NCBI GenBank assembly: GCA_937920635.1
Contig: CAKZUE010000070.1
Coordinates: 1-64,000, forward strand
Length of the DNA: 64,000 bases
Direction: 5' to 3'
Origin: an uncultured Bryobacteraceae bacterium
GTDB lineage: Bacteria; Acidobacteriota; Terriglobia; Bryobacterales; Bryobacteraceae
Position numbers and translations under genes: made by a program
The notes under the pieces: model-generated
Seen by the model: the letters and a program-made list of their open reading frames with translations, nothing else
Databases searched by the model: none
What the model was told of the DNA's origin: nothing
Shown: in pieces, positions 1-8,503 of the stretch
How positions within the stretch are numbered: the first letter of the stretch is position 1
Layout of the letters: each line of letters starts with the position of its first letter

Positions 1-1
1 G

Positions 2-154
2 CGGGTGGCGTTGCTGCAAACCATCCCGGGGGTGGGCGAGGTGATGGCGCTGACGTGGGCGCTGGAGATTGGCGATCCGCACCGGTTTGCCTCGGCGAGG
101 CGGGTGCTGAGCTATTGCGGGCTGACGGCGGCGCTGCAGGAAGACGGCCGGTGA
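2..154 (+). pseudogene. IS110/IS116/IS902-family transposase, C-terminal fragment
   Basis: The frame is open from the window edge and ends at TGA 152-154. It reads LLQTIPGVGEVMAL, then GDPHRFASARRVLSYCGL. This is the conserved helix-hairpin-helix-like core of the IS116/IS110/IS902 C-terminal domain (TIPGVG, G-D-x-x-R-F, Y-x-GL). In intact IS110 transposases the 'CGLT' segment is followed by a Gly/Arg-rich 'GPISK' segment and about 60 more residues. Here the protein stops about nine residues after it, so the 3' part is missing or replaced. The 5' part lies outside the window, so a programmed variant cannot be excluded, but a broken element is more likely. Confidence 0.75.
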
Positions 155-461
155 GGAAGCCAGGCGTCACATGGGAGCACGGAAGCGCGGGGCTCGGCCC
201 CGCCGCTGGTCTATGCTCCGCGCGAAGGGCGCGCGAGCGCGCTCCGCACAGAGGCGGGAATCGACCGGAGTCAGCCGCCATGACCCTGCGGGACATCCGC
301 ATGGATGAAAATCGGCGCGAGCATCGGCAGCCGTGGATGCGATGTGGCAGCGGCAAGGCCGAGACCGCTCTGGAGCTGTCGAGTCCGTGAGGGAGCCTGG
401 TCTGCAACGCGCCAGCGAATCAGCGATTGTGCGCCACCGCCATTCCGGCGGGCAGTCCGGC

Positions 462-497
462 TGTCCCGGTTTGTGTCCCGGTTTGTGTCCCGGATTG
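462..497. repeat. Three tandem 12-bp units (TGTCCCGGTTTG)
   Basis: Positions 462-473 and 474-485 are identical units TGTCCCGGTTTG; 486-497 differs by one base (TGTCCCGGATTG). The TGTCCC core resembles the 'CCTGTCCCCGGTTTCG' units near 20.7-20.9 kb and the palindrome at 13147-13188, so it may be a diverged member of the same dispersed family. Confidence 0.6.
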
Positions 498-582
498 TGG
501 CCGAATCGTCATCGAACTGCACCCCACACGGCGAATCCATGCAGTTGGCGGACGATTCTTCGAGGAAGTGGGGCAGCGCGGC

Positions 583-627
583 TCACGCGCCCGGCTCTCG
601 CCAGTACAGCTCTGCGTCCGAGCGGCG
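583..627 (-). pseudogene. Remnant duplicate of the tsaB 3' end
   Basis: On the minus strand this reads RRSDAELYWREPGA followed by a stop. The functional tsaB at 1434-1478 ends RRSDAELHWREPGA-stop. Over the 45 nt, 41 positions are identical, and one of the changes is a Tyr/His replacement. A stop codon lies shortly upstream in the same frame, so only this tail is preserved. It is a partial duplication or recombination scar, not a gene. Confidence 0.7.
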
Positions 628-712
628 CCGGATTCACTGCCGTTTCAGCGGGCGTCCCGTGATAGACTGAGCGCCTCCAGCAATTTGAAGCTGAAATTGG
701 AGCGTGCCGCAA

Positions 713-1411
713 ATGCATCAGCCGATATCTCGCGCCGCGCGGACCTTGGGGATTGTGTCGGCTGCTGCCGCATGCAGCCTGAGCCTGATCTACGTTGTCC
801 TGCAACTTGCTGAGTGGGCAGGGTGGCTTGGCTCATCGGGTGGTCCGAGAAGCGCGAGCACTCCGTTGGGGCTCTTTCTGCTTTTAACGCCCTCGCTTCT
901 TCTGGGGCCTGCCTTCCTGCTGACAATGGTCTGCCTGCATGAGGCCGTCCCGCCCGCCCGGAGGGCTTGGAGCCTTGCTGCGGCGGCCTTTGCCGCGTCC
1001 TACCTGCCGCTGATTGGGATGAACTACTTCGTGCAACTGACCTGGGTGGCGCCCCGTCTCGCCTCAGGCAGGACGGCGGGGATCGAACCCTTCATCTTTG
1101 TCCCTTTCGATTCGTTCCTGTACGCCGTCGATATCCTCGGGTACGGCCTGATGAGCGTGTCCACATTGATGGCGGGCTTCGCGCTGGGGCGGGAGGGAGC
1201 GGAAGGGCGCGCCCGCCGCTGGCTCCTCCTGAACGGCATGCTGCTCCCATTCATCACTCTTCAGATGTATTGGCATCTCCTCATCTGGCCCGCTGCACTT
1301 TGGGCCGTGACATTCCCGGCCGCGATGCTCTCGCTGGCGGTTCTTTTCCGGAACGCTCATGCCGCGGAAGACTCAGACGCCGGCGGACCGGCGTCCTTCA
1401 GCACGCCTTGA
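713..1411 (+). CDS. Hypothetical polytopic membrane protein
   Basis: A 232-residue protein with about six hydrophobic segments: an N-terminal helix after a short basic lead (residues 10-30), two near residues 48-75, and later helices around the SYLPLIGMNYFVQL, ILGYGLMSVSTLMAGF and LLLNGMLLPFITLQMYWHLL stretches. The tail is short and polar. I use ATG 713 because GGAG at 699-702 sits 10 nt upstream; the in-frame GTG at 704 would lie on top of that site. I do not recognise the family. It lies between the tsaB remnant and intact tsaB and may have arrived with the rearrangement that made the remnant. It converges on tsaB. Confidence 0.6.
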   Translation: MHQPISRAARTLGIVSAAAACSLSLIYVVLQLAEWAGWLGSSGGPRSASTPLGLFLLLTPSLLLGPAFLLTMVCLHEAVPPARRAWSLAAAAFAASYLPLIGMNYFVQLTWVAPRLASGRTAGIEPFIFVPFDSFLYAVDILGYGLMSVSTLMAGFALGREGAEGRARRWLLLNGMLLPFITLQMYWHLLIWPAALWAVTFPAAMLSLAVLFRNAHAAEDSDAGGPASFSTP

Positions 1412-1433
1412 GGGCTGCCAAGAGCGGGAGGGG

Positions 1434-2063
1434 TCACGCGCCCGGCTCGCGCCAGTGCAACTCCGCGTCCGAGCGGCGCACGTAGTTCGCGTCGAGCCTG
1501 GCGGGATCTTCGAGGCGGTCAAAAGCCAACAGGGCGATCGCTCCGGCCAGAGCGCGCGGCGTGACCGTGGCTCGCACGCCGAACGGCGCCGGGTCAGGCG
1601 TCAGCAGTTCTGCTCCAGCGGGCAGAGATGCCTGCCAAACGGAGAACTTCGCCACCACCTCCGGTCCAAGGGGTTCGAGGTGATCGTCATAGAGCGCTCC
1701 GTAGATCTCGCCGCGGCGGGCGTCGAAAAACGGCGCGCGCAGGGCGGCAGCGCCGAAGCTGGCCATGGCCTGCAAGTTCGAGATTGCGGCCGCCAGAGCC
1801 CCGCTGGCTTCCGCCAGGCCTTTCGCCGCCGCCAGCCCCACGCGCACTCCCGTGAACGAGCCTGGCCCTGCCCCTGCGGCGAAACCCGTCACCTGCTCCC
1901 ACCGCCATTGATGCCTCTTCAGCAGCCTCTCCAGATGCGGGAACAGCAGATGGGCAAAGCCGTCGGGGCTGTGCAGCAGAACCTCTTCCAGAACGCGCCC
2001 CTCCTCGGCCAGCGCGATGCTGCCGAATTCGGAGGCCGTGTCGATGGCGACAATCCGCGTCAT
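1434..2063 (-). CDS. tsaB: tRNA threonylcarbamoyladenosine biosynthesis protein TsaB
   Basis: TsaB is the inactive Kae1-like (ASKHA-fold) partner of TsaD. With TsaE they transfer the threonylcarbamoyl group made by TsaC to A37 of ANN-decoding tRNAs in the cytoplasm. The 209-residue length is normal. The start MTRIVAIDTASEFGS carries the IDTA phosphate-loop-like motif, and GPGSFTGVRVG at 66-76 is the family hallmark. The C-terminal half is less conserved, as usual. GAGG lies 6 nt before the ATG. The last 14 codons are duplicated at 583-627. No other tsa gene is in the window. Confidence 0.93.
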   Translation of the reverse strand: MTRIVAIDTASEFGSIALAEEGRVLEEVLLHSPDGFAHLLFPHLERLLKRHQWRWEQVTGFAAGAGPGSFTGVRVGLAAAKGLAEASGALAAAISNLQAMASFGAAALRAPFFDARRGEIYGALYDDHLEPLGPEVVAKFSVWQASLPAGAELLTPDPAPFGVRATVTPRALAGAIALLAFDRLEDPARLDANYVRRSDAELHWREPGA

Positions 2064-2151
2064 GCTGCGCCTCTATGGCGTTGCATGACGCTGCCGCCAC
2101 GGGGAAAGGCGGTATTTGGATTCCTGTAAGCAAAGTGCATTCTGGCTGAAA

Positions 2152-3933
2152 TCACTGCGATTTTCCGGTTCTTTTCACGGTGAATACGTAATCCAGAAGA
2201 TACAGTTTGCCGGCCGCATTCAGGACCGCCAGCCGAACTGCCAGCGCACCGGATTCGGATTTCATCAGCGCGGGATCGACGGTAAATACGCCCGCAGAAC
2301 CCGAAGCCAGATAGCGCGCCCCTTCGCCATCCTGCACGATCTCGCCTGTGAGCACGTATGTCATCCGCCTTGTCCCGCCTGTCTGCCTCTTCAACGTAAT
2401 TTCGAACTGCGTGGGAACTCCTGCGGATACGGCTTCTCCCATCGCAGGTTTGGATAATTCGAACGGCGCTTTCTGCGGGCTGCGCTCGGGCTCCTGCACC
2501 GGCACAGGCCAGGACTCGAACTTGTAGCTGCGCAACATCCCCTCCTTGCGCCCGTCGCGGGAGAGGTGCAGCACCCAGTCCCGTGACGAGTCCGGCGGCG
2601 ATGCTTCGTACAGCTCTCCCTTCCAGTCTTTTTTCTCCTTGCGCGCCTCGCCTGTCGAAGGGTTCACCCAATAGATGTCGTAGGTGTGTTTGCGCGTGGT
2701 CACCTTGACCGGGCCGGGCTTTTCAATGTAGACGATATACTCGGTCGCTGGCAGATCATAGTCTTCCGTTCGCAGGCCCGGAAGCGCGATGGCCCGCCCG
2801 CCTTCGACGTCGAAGTAGGGCTGCGTGTCCCAATAACGGACCCGTCCGCTCATGAATTGGAACCAGGCCTCCATCGTCCGCGCGTTCGGCGAGCCGGGGC
2901 CCGCCGAACCCTTCATCGAGGGATAGGCGCCGCTCATCACGGCGTTCCAGAGGCGCTTGCGGAACTCGTCCGGAGGGAGCGTGCCGTCGATCAGCGCCAC
3001 CTGCGGCACGGTGTTGCTCTGATGTTCGACGGCGATGAGATCGTCACGGTCCGGCCCGTAGATCACATGGTCCATCCAGCCGTCCCGCCCCAGGAACGAC
3101 GCAGAGTCGCGGGCACGTGTCGAAATCGGATGTCCGTAGGGATCCATATTCTTGATGGCCGAGCCGAATTCCTTGAGCAGTTCCCGCGCGCCGGGATGGG
3201 ACTCCCACTCTTCAACAAGCTGCCAGGTGCTGTTGAATGCCGCATAGCGCGCAGTCAAATAGCGCGCCAGCCTCTCCCGTTGCGCGGGCGAGGGCGCAGC
3301 CGCAGCCAGTTCCGCCGGCGTGCGGGCCAGCAGGAGATCCACCGTGATGCCCGCCGAATGGATCTCGTACGCACGGGCGTCGAGCTTTTCAAACCACTCG
3401 GGATCCGGCCGGCCAGGTTCGGAGAAGGCTCCTTCGGGCAGAACCCTTACTGCCAGGTGGGTGAACTTTCGCGCGGACCATGCGCTCACCGGCGTGCCCG
3501 GCTGGTCGTCGGCGCCCATGTAGAGATGCGGCTTCCGGGCTTCGGTGTACTGCCAGTGGTGGACGTTCGCGCGCCGGATGAAAGCCGCCGGCGGTGGCGC
3601 TCCGGAGGCGCTGAAGTTGCCCTGCTGTCCGTCAAAGGCCGGCAGGTTGCTGGTGATGCGGTACGTCCATTGCCCCGCCTCGGTGGGCGTGAAGCGGATC
3701 GTCAGTCTCCGTCCGCCGCGCCAGAAGGCATGCACCAGATACGTCTTGAACTCCGGCGACCGGAATTCCGCGTGCAGATTCACCGACTCATAGGGGTTTG
3801 AGTGTTTGGTTGCGTCCTCTCCGGAAAGATCGAAGTCAATCTCGCAGGGCATGTACACCGACGCCTGGCTGCACGGCTTCTGCGCCGCCGCAGTCAGACA
3901 GACCAATGCGCCTGCCAGGAACCAGACCCTCAT
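2152..3933 (-). CDS. Secreted DUF5060-domain putative glycoside hydrolase
   Basis: A 593-residue secreted protein. Residues 1-17 (MRVWFLAGALVCLTAAA) form a signal peptide. Residues ~20-110 match the DUF5060 immunoglobulin-like domain that precedes many DUF4038-type glycosidases: a 'NPY' segment, an 'FWRGGRRLTIRFTPTEAGQW' core and a 'GNFSA' end. The middle (~130-400) has a barrel-like character with an AYPSMKGSAG segment. The C-terminal part looks like beta-sandwich domains, including a putative collagen-binding-type segment (GRAIALPGL..DYDLPATEYIVY). Substrate is unknown; plant or microbial polysaccharide is a guess. I chose ATG 3933, just after GGAGGG and at the signal peptide, over a start 11 codons upstream. 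Confidence 0.75.
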   Translation of the reverse strand: MRVWFLAGALVCLTAAAQKPCSQASVYMPCEIDFDLSGEDATKHSNPYESVNLHAEFRSPEFKTYLVHAFWRGGRRLTIRFTPTEAGQWTYRITSNLPAFDGQQGNFSASGAPPPAAFIRRANVHHWQYTEARKPHLYMGADDQPGTPVSAWSARKFTHLAVRVLPEGAFSEPGRPDPEWFEKLDARAYEIHSAGITVDLLLARTPAELAAAAPSPAQRERLARYLTARYAAFNSTWQLVEEWESHPGARELLKEFGSAIKNMDPYGHPISTRARDSASFLGRDGWMDHVIYGPDRDDLIAVEHQSNTVPQVALIDGTLPPDEFRKRLWNAVMSGAYPSMKGSAGPGSPNARTMEAWFQFMSGRVRYWDTQPYFDVEGGRAIALPGLRTEDYDLPATEYIVYIEKPGPVKVTTRKHTYDIYWVNPSTGEARKEKKDWKGELYEASPPDSSRDWVLHLSRDGRKEGMLRSYKFESWPVPVQEPERSPQKAPFELSKPAMGEAVSAGVPTQFEITLKRQTGGTRRMTYVLTGEIVQDGEGARYLASGSAGVFTVDPALMKSESGALAVRLAVLNAAGKLYLLDYVFTVKRTGKSQ

Positions 3934-3944
3934 CCCTCCAGTGT

Positions 3945-3965
3945 GAAAAAAAGGGGACAGGAACA
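3945..3965. repeat. Short copy of the GGGGACAGG repeat family
   Basis: An A-run followed by GGGGACAGGAACAC at 3945-3965, in the gap between the divergent genes starting at 3933 and 4222. It matches the left arm of the 42-bp palindrome at 13147-13188 over AAAAGGGG-GACAGG, apart from one G. The rest of this 288-bp gap shows no clear promoter or gene. Confidence 0.45.
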
Positions 3966-4221
3966 CAATTGCCCTTTTTCAAGCGTTAGCTCCGCCAGCG
4001 GCCAGTTGCGCTCCGGCGGAGGCTTGTGAACCCGCGGGCCGGCAGCACACCGGCGCAAGCACGGACCACGGCCGGGCTCAGCCTCCCTGCCCGGTCTTCT
4101 CAGGCACGCCCGTGCCTGCCTGCCAAACCTCATCCTCGCACCCCAAGTGGGGCTTGCCTTCCGAATCCGAATACCGTACCATTGTGTGCGGAAAGGTCGA
4201 TTGGCGTCAGAGGAGGCTCGA

Positions 4222-4524
4222 ATGAAGAAGCTGGCTCTCTTCATGGCATTTCTTACCCTGCCCCTGGTGGCAGGCGAGTGGACTGGTTACGTCAGCGATG
4301 ACAAGTGCGGAGCCAAGCACCAGTCCGGCTCCGCCGATGACGTGAACTGTGTCAAGGCCTGCATCAAGGGCGGCGCCCAGCCCGTCCTGGTGGTCAATGG
4401 CGAGGTTGTCAAGATCGGCAATCCAGACAAAGTTCCCGCCTCCCTGTACGGGCTCAAGGCGAAAGTCACTGGCGAGATGAAGGACGGCTCGCTGATTATC
4501 GACTCCATCGCCAAAGCAGAGTGA
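4222..4524 (+). CDS. Small secreted protein of unknown function
   Basis: A 100-residue protein. It begins with a short signal peptide (MKKLALFMAFLTLPLVAGEW, cleavage likely after Ala17). The mature part has three cysteines, in the arrangement C-GAKH..., NCVKAC, followed by a compact beta-rich segment (PVLVVNGEVVKIGN, LKAKVTGEMKDGSLIIDSI). The last part resembles the short OB-like 'YGLKAKVTGE...' fold seen in small periplasmic acidobacterial proteins, but I cannot name the family. The start is well supported: AGGAGG at 4211-4216 lies 5 nt before ATG 4222. It converges on the M14 peptidase gene with 18 bp between stop codons. Confidence 0.8.
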   Translation: MKKLALFMAFLTLPLVAGEWTGYVSDDKCGAKHQSGSADDVNCVKACIKGGAQPVLVVNGEVVKIGNPDKVPASLYGLKAKVTGEMKDGSLIIDSIAKAE

Positions 4525-4542
4525 TCTCAGGCCCTTGGGCGG

Positions 4543-7035
4543 TCAGTGGCCGCCTCGGTCTGGCTCGCCCAGCGGCGACGCCGCGCTCTGGTAGATCGCG
4601 TTCAGCACCAGGCGGAACGTGCCGAAAGTCTGCCCGCGGAACTGCGGGCGGAAGCCGAACAGAACCACTTTCCCCTCACCGAGCGGCGCTTCCACAGCCG
4701 CCGCCTTGCCCGCCACGACGCGCTCGCCCGAAATCCATCCGCTCGCCAGCAGGTTCTTCTGGGCGTAACGGACGAAAACCCGCGGGCTGCGCCCGGATGG
4801 CGGCTCTTCGATCTCGAAAAACTGGCCGCCGGTGGAAGTCGCGTAGTGCTCGGCGGGCATGCCGAAGGCCAGCGGGTGTTTCGAATCGGCGGTCATGCGC
4901 AGCACGGAGCCGGGGCAGGACCAGCCGCCCTGCTCGGGTTGGGCGCCGGCGCGCAGTCCGGGGCGGACATCGAGGGGAAACAGCGCCAGCGGAAGCTCCG
5001 TGGCGGAGTCGAACGCAATCAACGTCCCGCCGCGGCGCACGAACTCCTCCAGTTCCCGCGCGCCCTCCAGTCCGATGCCGCCGGTGTATTCCGGCCTCTG
5101 GCGGGCCGTCTCGCCAGTGCGCAGCTTCGTCAGCTCCGGGGTTCCATGCAGAATGGACTGCATCGATTGCTGCGCCAGAATGATGACGTCGAACCGCTCC
5201 CGCAGCCTGCCCGAGCGGATATCGGCGTTGCGCACCAGTTCATAGGGGACGGAGAAGGTGTCCAGCAGCCACTGCGTCCAGCCGGCATCCATGTTCGCCG
5301 TGTGGGGCTGATAGAGCCCTGTTCGGGGCTGCTTGAGCTGCCAGCCTGCCGCGGGTTTCTCCTGCGCCAGCATCCCGTCGGATGAAACAAAGACGCTGCG
5401 GCCGTCGCGCAGCGCGGCGGCAATGGCGAGGAAGGCGGAATTCTGCTTCAGGTCCCAGGCAGGCGCGGGAATCTCAATGGTCTCCACAGGCGATGCCTGC
5501 GCCTCGAAAGGCGCGTCCACGCGCACCGCGGTGACGCCCATCTGGTACGGCAGCGTCCAACCGGCCAGATCGTACGGCCGCCGCACAGGTCCGCCCGGCG
5601 CCGTGCGAAGCTCCGGGAACTTCTGCGGCTCCATCAGATCGGCCAGATAGCCGCGGAAGGCTTGCGCCGCATAGAGAATGTGCGTGCCTGCCGGATACTC
5701 AGCGGCGCCTGCCTGGAAAGGCGCCGTGGCGCGATGGATCTCCACACCGGCCAGATGGAGCCGTTCGAGCATCTGCGCCGCGCTCCAGGCGTCGTGCTGC
5801 GCAGGCGGCACAATCCAGGCGAAGGGCGCGCCCTTGCGGCCTGCCTCGATGTTGGAGCGGGCCATCTCCCAGGCCTTCAGCAGGTAATGGGACGGATTCG
5901 CAGCGGCTTCGTTCAGGATGGCGAAGTCCGCCGTCAGCATGTAGTCCACGGCATCGCGCAACGCCCACCGGCCGCCCAGCCACGGCTTCGGATAGAAAAT
6001 GGTGGGCTCGCGCGCCGGCACGCCGTTCTGGAAGCGGTCCGGCAGATCGGCGGGCTTGTATTCCTTCGGCGTGGCGTAATAAAACAGCGCCGTTTCCGTC
6101 AAAATGCCGTGCATATTGTGAAAAGCAGGCGCGGAACGGAGGCCGCCATTCCACCAGCCGTCAAAGCTCAGGTATGAAATCACCCCGGCCTTGTCCTCCC
6201 GCAGGAACCGCTCGCGCATCACGCTGCCGATGCGGTTGATGCCCTCCATGACCGCCGCCGGGATGTTGGAATTCAGGGGTTCGGCATAAGGGGGGATAAA
6301 AATCCGCGCAGGGAATGGAGCAATTTGATGTTGATTATAGACAATATGTGGGAACCATTCCCGGAATAACAACCTGCCGACATGACGGGTTTCCACCAGA
6401 TTGTACATGAAATAGTCCCGGTTATTGTCATGTCCTGCGTATTTCTGGTAGAGCCAGGGCAGGGGTGCGAGCTCGAACGGCGTTCCCACGTTGCGGCCGT
6501 ACCAGGAGGCGACCATGTCCAGCCCGTCGGGATTGATGACGGGAACCTGGATGAGGATCACATTGGCGCGGATCCGGCGCGCCTCTTCGCTTTCGTCCGT
6601 CACCATCCGCCAGGCGAGGTGGGGCGCGTGCTGCACCGGCGCGACTTCGGTGGCGTGGAGGCCGGAATCGATCCAGACAATGGCCTTGCCTTCCCTGGCG
6701 AGCCGCTGCGCTTCTTCAGCCGTTGCCTGTCCAAGCGCCAGCCGGCGATTGACGTCTTTCCAGCGGTCGACCTGCCGCAGATTGGCGGCGTCGCTGATGA
6801 AGGCGGCGATCATCGGGCGTCCTTCGCTGCTCTTGCCGAACTCCGCCAGACGGATGCGGTCGCTTTCGGCGGCGAGCCTGCGGAAATAAGAGATCACCTG
6901 TTCGTAGTTGGCCAGCTTGTAGTCGTCGCCCGGGTCGAAGCCGAAGTGATCCCTGGGCGGCGGCGGCGCCGCCAGCAGCCGCAAGGCGCACAAAACGAGC
7001 AGGGCGCGTCTGGAAACGGCGAATCCGGAAGCCAT
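4543..7035 (-). CDS. Secreted M14-family zinc carboxypeptidase
   Basis: An 830-residue exported metallopeptidase with a signal peptide (hydrophobic ALLVLCALRLLAA at residues 11-23). The M14 domain is in the first ~350 residues. H127 and E130 in DSGLHATE are the paired zinc ligands, INPDG at ~168-172 is the usual loop, and the His in NQHQ (about 235) is the likely third ligand. The remaining ~450 residues hold a long C-terminal region with a class I amidotransferase-like segment (FDVIILAQQSM...GGIGLEGARELEEFVRRGGTLIAFDSAT), a combination common in acidobacterial and Bacteroidetes M14 proteins. It probably trims peptides in the periplasm. Its ATG faces the amidase ATG across only 16 bp. Confidence 0.88.
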   Translation of the reverse strand: MASGFAVSRRALLVLCALRLLAAPPPPRDHFGFDPGDDYKLANYEQVISYFRRLAAESDRIRLAEFGKSSEGRPMIAAFISDAANLRQVDRWKDVNRRLALGQATAEEAQRLAREGKAIVWIDSGLHATEVAPVQHAPHLAWRMVTDESEEARRIRANVILIQVPVINPDGLDMVASWYGRNVGTPFELAPLPWLYQKYAGHDNNRDYFMYNLVETRHVGRLLFREWFPHIVYNQHQIAPFPARIFIPPYAEPLNSNIPAAVMEGINRIGSVMRERFLREDKAGVISYLSFDGWWNGGLRSAPAFHNMHGILTETALFYYATPKEYKPADLPDRFQNGVPAREPTIFYPKPWLGGRWALRDAVDYMLTADFAILNEAAANPSHYLLKAWEMARSNIEAGRKGAPFAWIVPPAQHDAWSAAQMLERLHLAGVEIHRATAPFQAGAAEYPAGTHILYAAQAFRGYLADLMEPQKFPELRTAPGGPVRRPYDLAGWTLPYQMGVTAVRVDAPFEAQASPVETIEIPAPAWDLKQNSAFLAIAAALRDGRSVFVSSDGMLAQEKPAAGWQLKQPRTGLYQPHTANMDAGWTQWLLDTFSVPYELVRNADIRSGRLRERFDVIILAQQSMQSILHGTPELTKLRTGETARQRPEYTGGIGLEGARELEEFVRRGGTLIAFDSATELPLALFPLDVRPGLRAGAQPEQGGWSCPGSVLRMTADSKHPLAFGMPAEHYATSTGGQFFEIEEPPSGRSPRVFVRYAQKNLLASGWISGERVVAGKAAAVEAPLGEGKVVLFGFRPQFRGQTFGTFRLVLNAIYQSAASPLGEPDRGGH

Positions 7036-7051
7036 ATGGAACAATCGTAGT

Positions 7052-7951
7052 ATGGCAGCCAGGGCTGATTCAGCAAGCTTCCGTGTAGGTCTCGTCCAGA
7101 TGCGGGCGTCGGCCGATCCGGCGGAGAACCTCGCCAGGGCGGAAGAGCGGATCTCGGAAGCCGCGCTTGGAGGCGCGCAGATCATCTGTCTTCAGGAGCT
7201 GTTCCGCAGCGAATACTTTTGCCGCGAGGAACGGGCCGATCTGTTCGACCTGGCCGAGCCGGTGCCCGGGCCGACGACAGAGCGGCTCTCGCGGCTGGCC
7301 CGCGAGCTGCGGGTGTCCATTGTGGCGAGCCTGTTCGAGCGCCGCGCCGCCGGCGTCTACCACAACACGGCCGCCGTGCTGAATCCGGACGGCGGGCTGG
7401 CCGGCGTGTACCGCAAGATGCATATCCCGGAGGATCCGCTCTATTTCGAGAAGTTTTATTTCACGCCTGGCGATCTCGGCTACCGCGCCTTCGACACGCC
7501 GTTTGCGCGCATCGGCGTGCTCGTCTGCTGGGACCAGTGGTATCCGGAGGCGGCCCGGCTGACCGCGATGGAGGGCGCGGAGATCCTGTTTTACCCGACA
7601 GCGATCGGCTGGCATCCGAAGGAAAAGCAGCAGCACGGCGCGGCGCAGGCCGATGCCTGGCGGACCATCCAGCGCGGCCATGCCATCGCCAACGGCGTGT
7701 ATGTGGCCGCGGTCAACCGCGTGGGCTTTGAAGGAACGCCCGAAAGCGGCCTGGAGTTCTGGGGGGGCAGCTTTGTTGCCGATCCCTTCGGCGTGGTGCT
7801 GGCCGAGGCTTCCAGGGAAAACGAGGAGGTGTTGGTCGTCGAGTGCGCCCGGGGGCGGGTCGAGGACGTGCGGCGCAACTGGCCGTTTTTCCGCGACCGG
7901 CGCATCGATTCGTACGCAGGCATCATGCAACGCTGGTCGGGCGGGAAATAA
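7052..7951 (+). CDS. aguB: N-carbamoylputrescine amidase (nitrilase superfamily)
   Basis: A 299-residue carbon-nitrogen hydrolase. The catalytic triad is visible: E49 in CLQELF, K122 in YRKMHIPEDP and C159 in VCWDQWYPEAAR. The 'RKMHIPEDP' and 'VCWDQWYPEAARL' blocks, together with the FFRDRRID-SY tail, are characteristic of N-carbamoylputrescine amidase, which releases putrescine, CO2 and ammonia in the agmatine route of polyamine synthesis. No agmatine deiminase gene is next to it, so the assignment rests on the family signature. A related carbamoyl-amine amidase is the alternative. Start ATG 7052 has no strong ribosome site. Confidence 0.9.
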   Translation: MAARADSASFRVGLVQMRASADPAENLARAEERISEAALGGAQIICLQELFRSEYFCREERADLFDLAEPVPGPTTERLSRLARELRVSIVASLFERRAAGVYHNTAAVLNPDGGLAGVYRKMHIPEDPLYFEKFYFTPGDLGYRAFDTPFARIGVLVCWDQWYPEAARLTAMEGAEILFYPTAIGWHPKEKQQHGAAQADAWRTIQRGHAIANGVYVAAVNRVGFEGTPESGLEFWGGSFVADPFGVVLAEASRENEEVLVVECARGRVEDVRRNWPFFRDRRIDSYAGIMQRWSGGK

Positions 7952-7980
7952 AAAAAGGCGGGCCGGAAATCCGGCCCGCC
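7951..7980 (-). terminator. Rho-independent terminator acting on the minus strand
   Basis: GGCGGGCCGG (7957-7966) and CCGGCCCGCC (7971-7980) form a perfect 10-bp stem with an AAAT loop. The A-run 7950-7956 becomes a U-run right after the stem for minus-strand transcripts. On the plus strand no U-run follows. It therefore ends the minus operon 9661-8036, and may also protect the 3' end of the amidase mRNA. Confidence 0.8.
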
Positions 7981-8035
7981 ATCGCCAGCCCTCATCGCGG
8001 CTGGTAGAGGGAAGAAGAAACGGAGAAAATGGATT

Positions 8036-8503
8036 CTACGGCGGATCGCTCAGCCCGCCATGCGGAAAACGAAAAGGAAGGGAGCGAGTTTCCGCCCGCA
8101 CGGCGCGTCCCCGCCCGCTTCGCATCCGGCGGCTGCGGAGGTCGGTCAGCTCTCCACAACACCGGGCACGGGATGATGCGGACGGGGAGCGCCCCGTAGC
8201 GGGAAGAAACCGGGAGGAGGATTTTCCCGGTGCTCCGCACCTGGCGCGGCCTCGGAATCGCGCCGGGTGAAGCCTGTTTCGGTCAACGGCAGACCGGATT
8301 TCGAAAAGCCCCGCGCCGGCCGTGCCTTCACCAGCCGGTGACGGCGCGGCCAGCCAGAGCGGTGCAAGCCGGGCCCGCGCGCCCAAGTCCGCTGCGCGGG
8401 CCCCTTGCATTTGCAGGCTGCCGCGAGAGGGCCCCGACTCTGCCCCACTCGCGGCAACCCAGGCCAGACAGAGTGACAGTGCCTGGCAAAAGCGGAATCT
8501 CAT
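8036..8503 (-). CDS. Possible small secreted protein, uncertain
   Basis: A 155-codon frame starting MRFRFCQALSLCLAWVAASGAES, which looks like a signal peptide. Its ATG overlaps the stop of the upstream gene as ATGA (8500-8503), and a minus-strand terminator lies 56 bp beyond its stop. Those context signs favour a real, translationally coupled gene. Against it, the mature part is Arg/Ala/Ser-rich, low in complexity and matches no family I know. A second long frame overlaps it. Confidence 0.35.
   Translation of the reverse strand: MRFRFCQALSLCLAWVAASGAESGPSRGSLQMQGARAADLGARARLAPLWLAAPSPAGEGTAGAGLFEIRSAVDRNRLHPARFRGRARCGAPGKSSSRFLPATGRSPSASSRARCCGELTDLRSRRMRSGRGRAVRAETRSLPFRFPHGGLSDPP

Larger units (their letters stand above)
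155..712. other. Gene-poor scar region downstream of the transposase fragment
   Basis: No reading frame here has a ribosome site, a signal peptide or a recognisable domain; the overlapping frames on both strands look like GC-driven noise. It holds a GC-rich hairpin near 188-205 (GGGGCTCGGCCCC), three tandem 12-bp units at 462-497 and a copy of the tsaB 3' end at 583-627. This mixture suggests decay after insertion-sequence activity. Confidence 0.55.
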
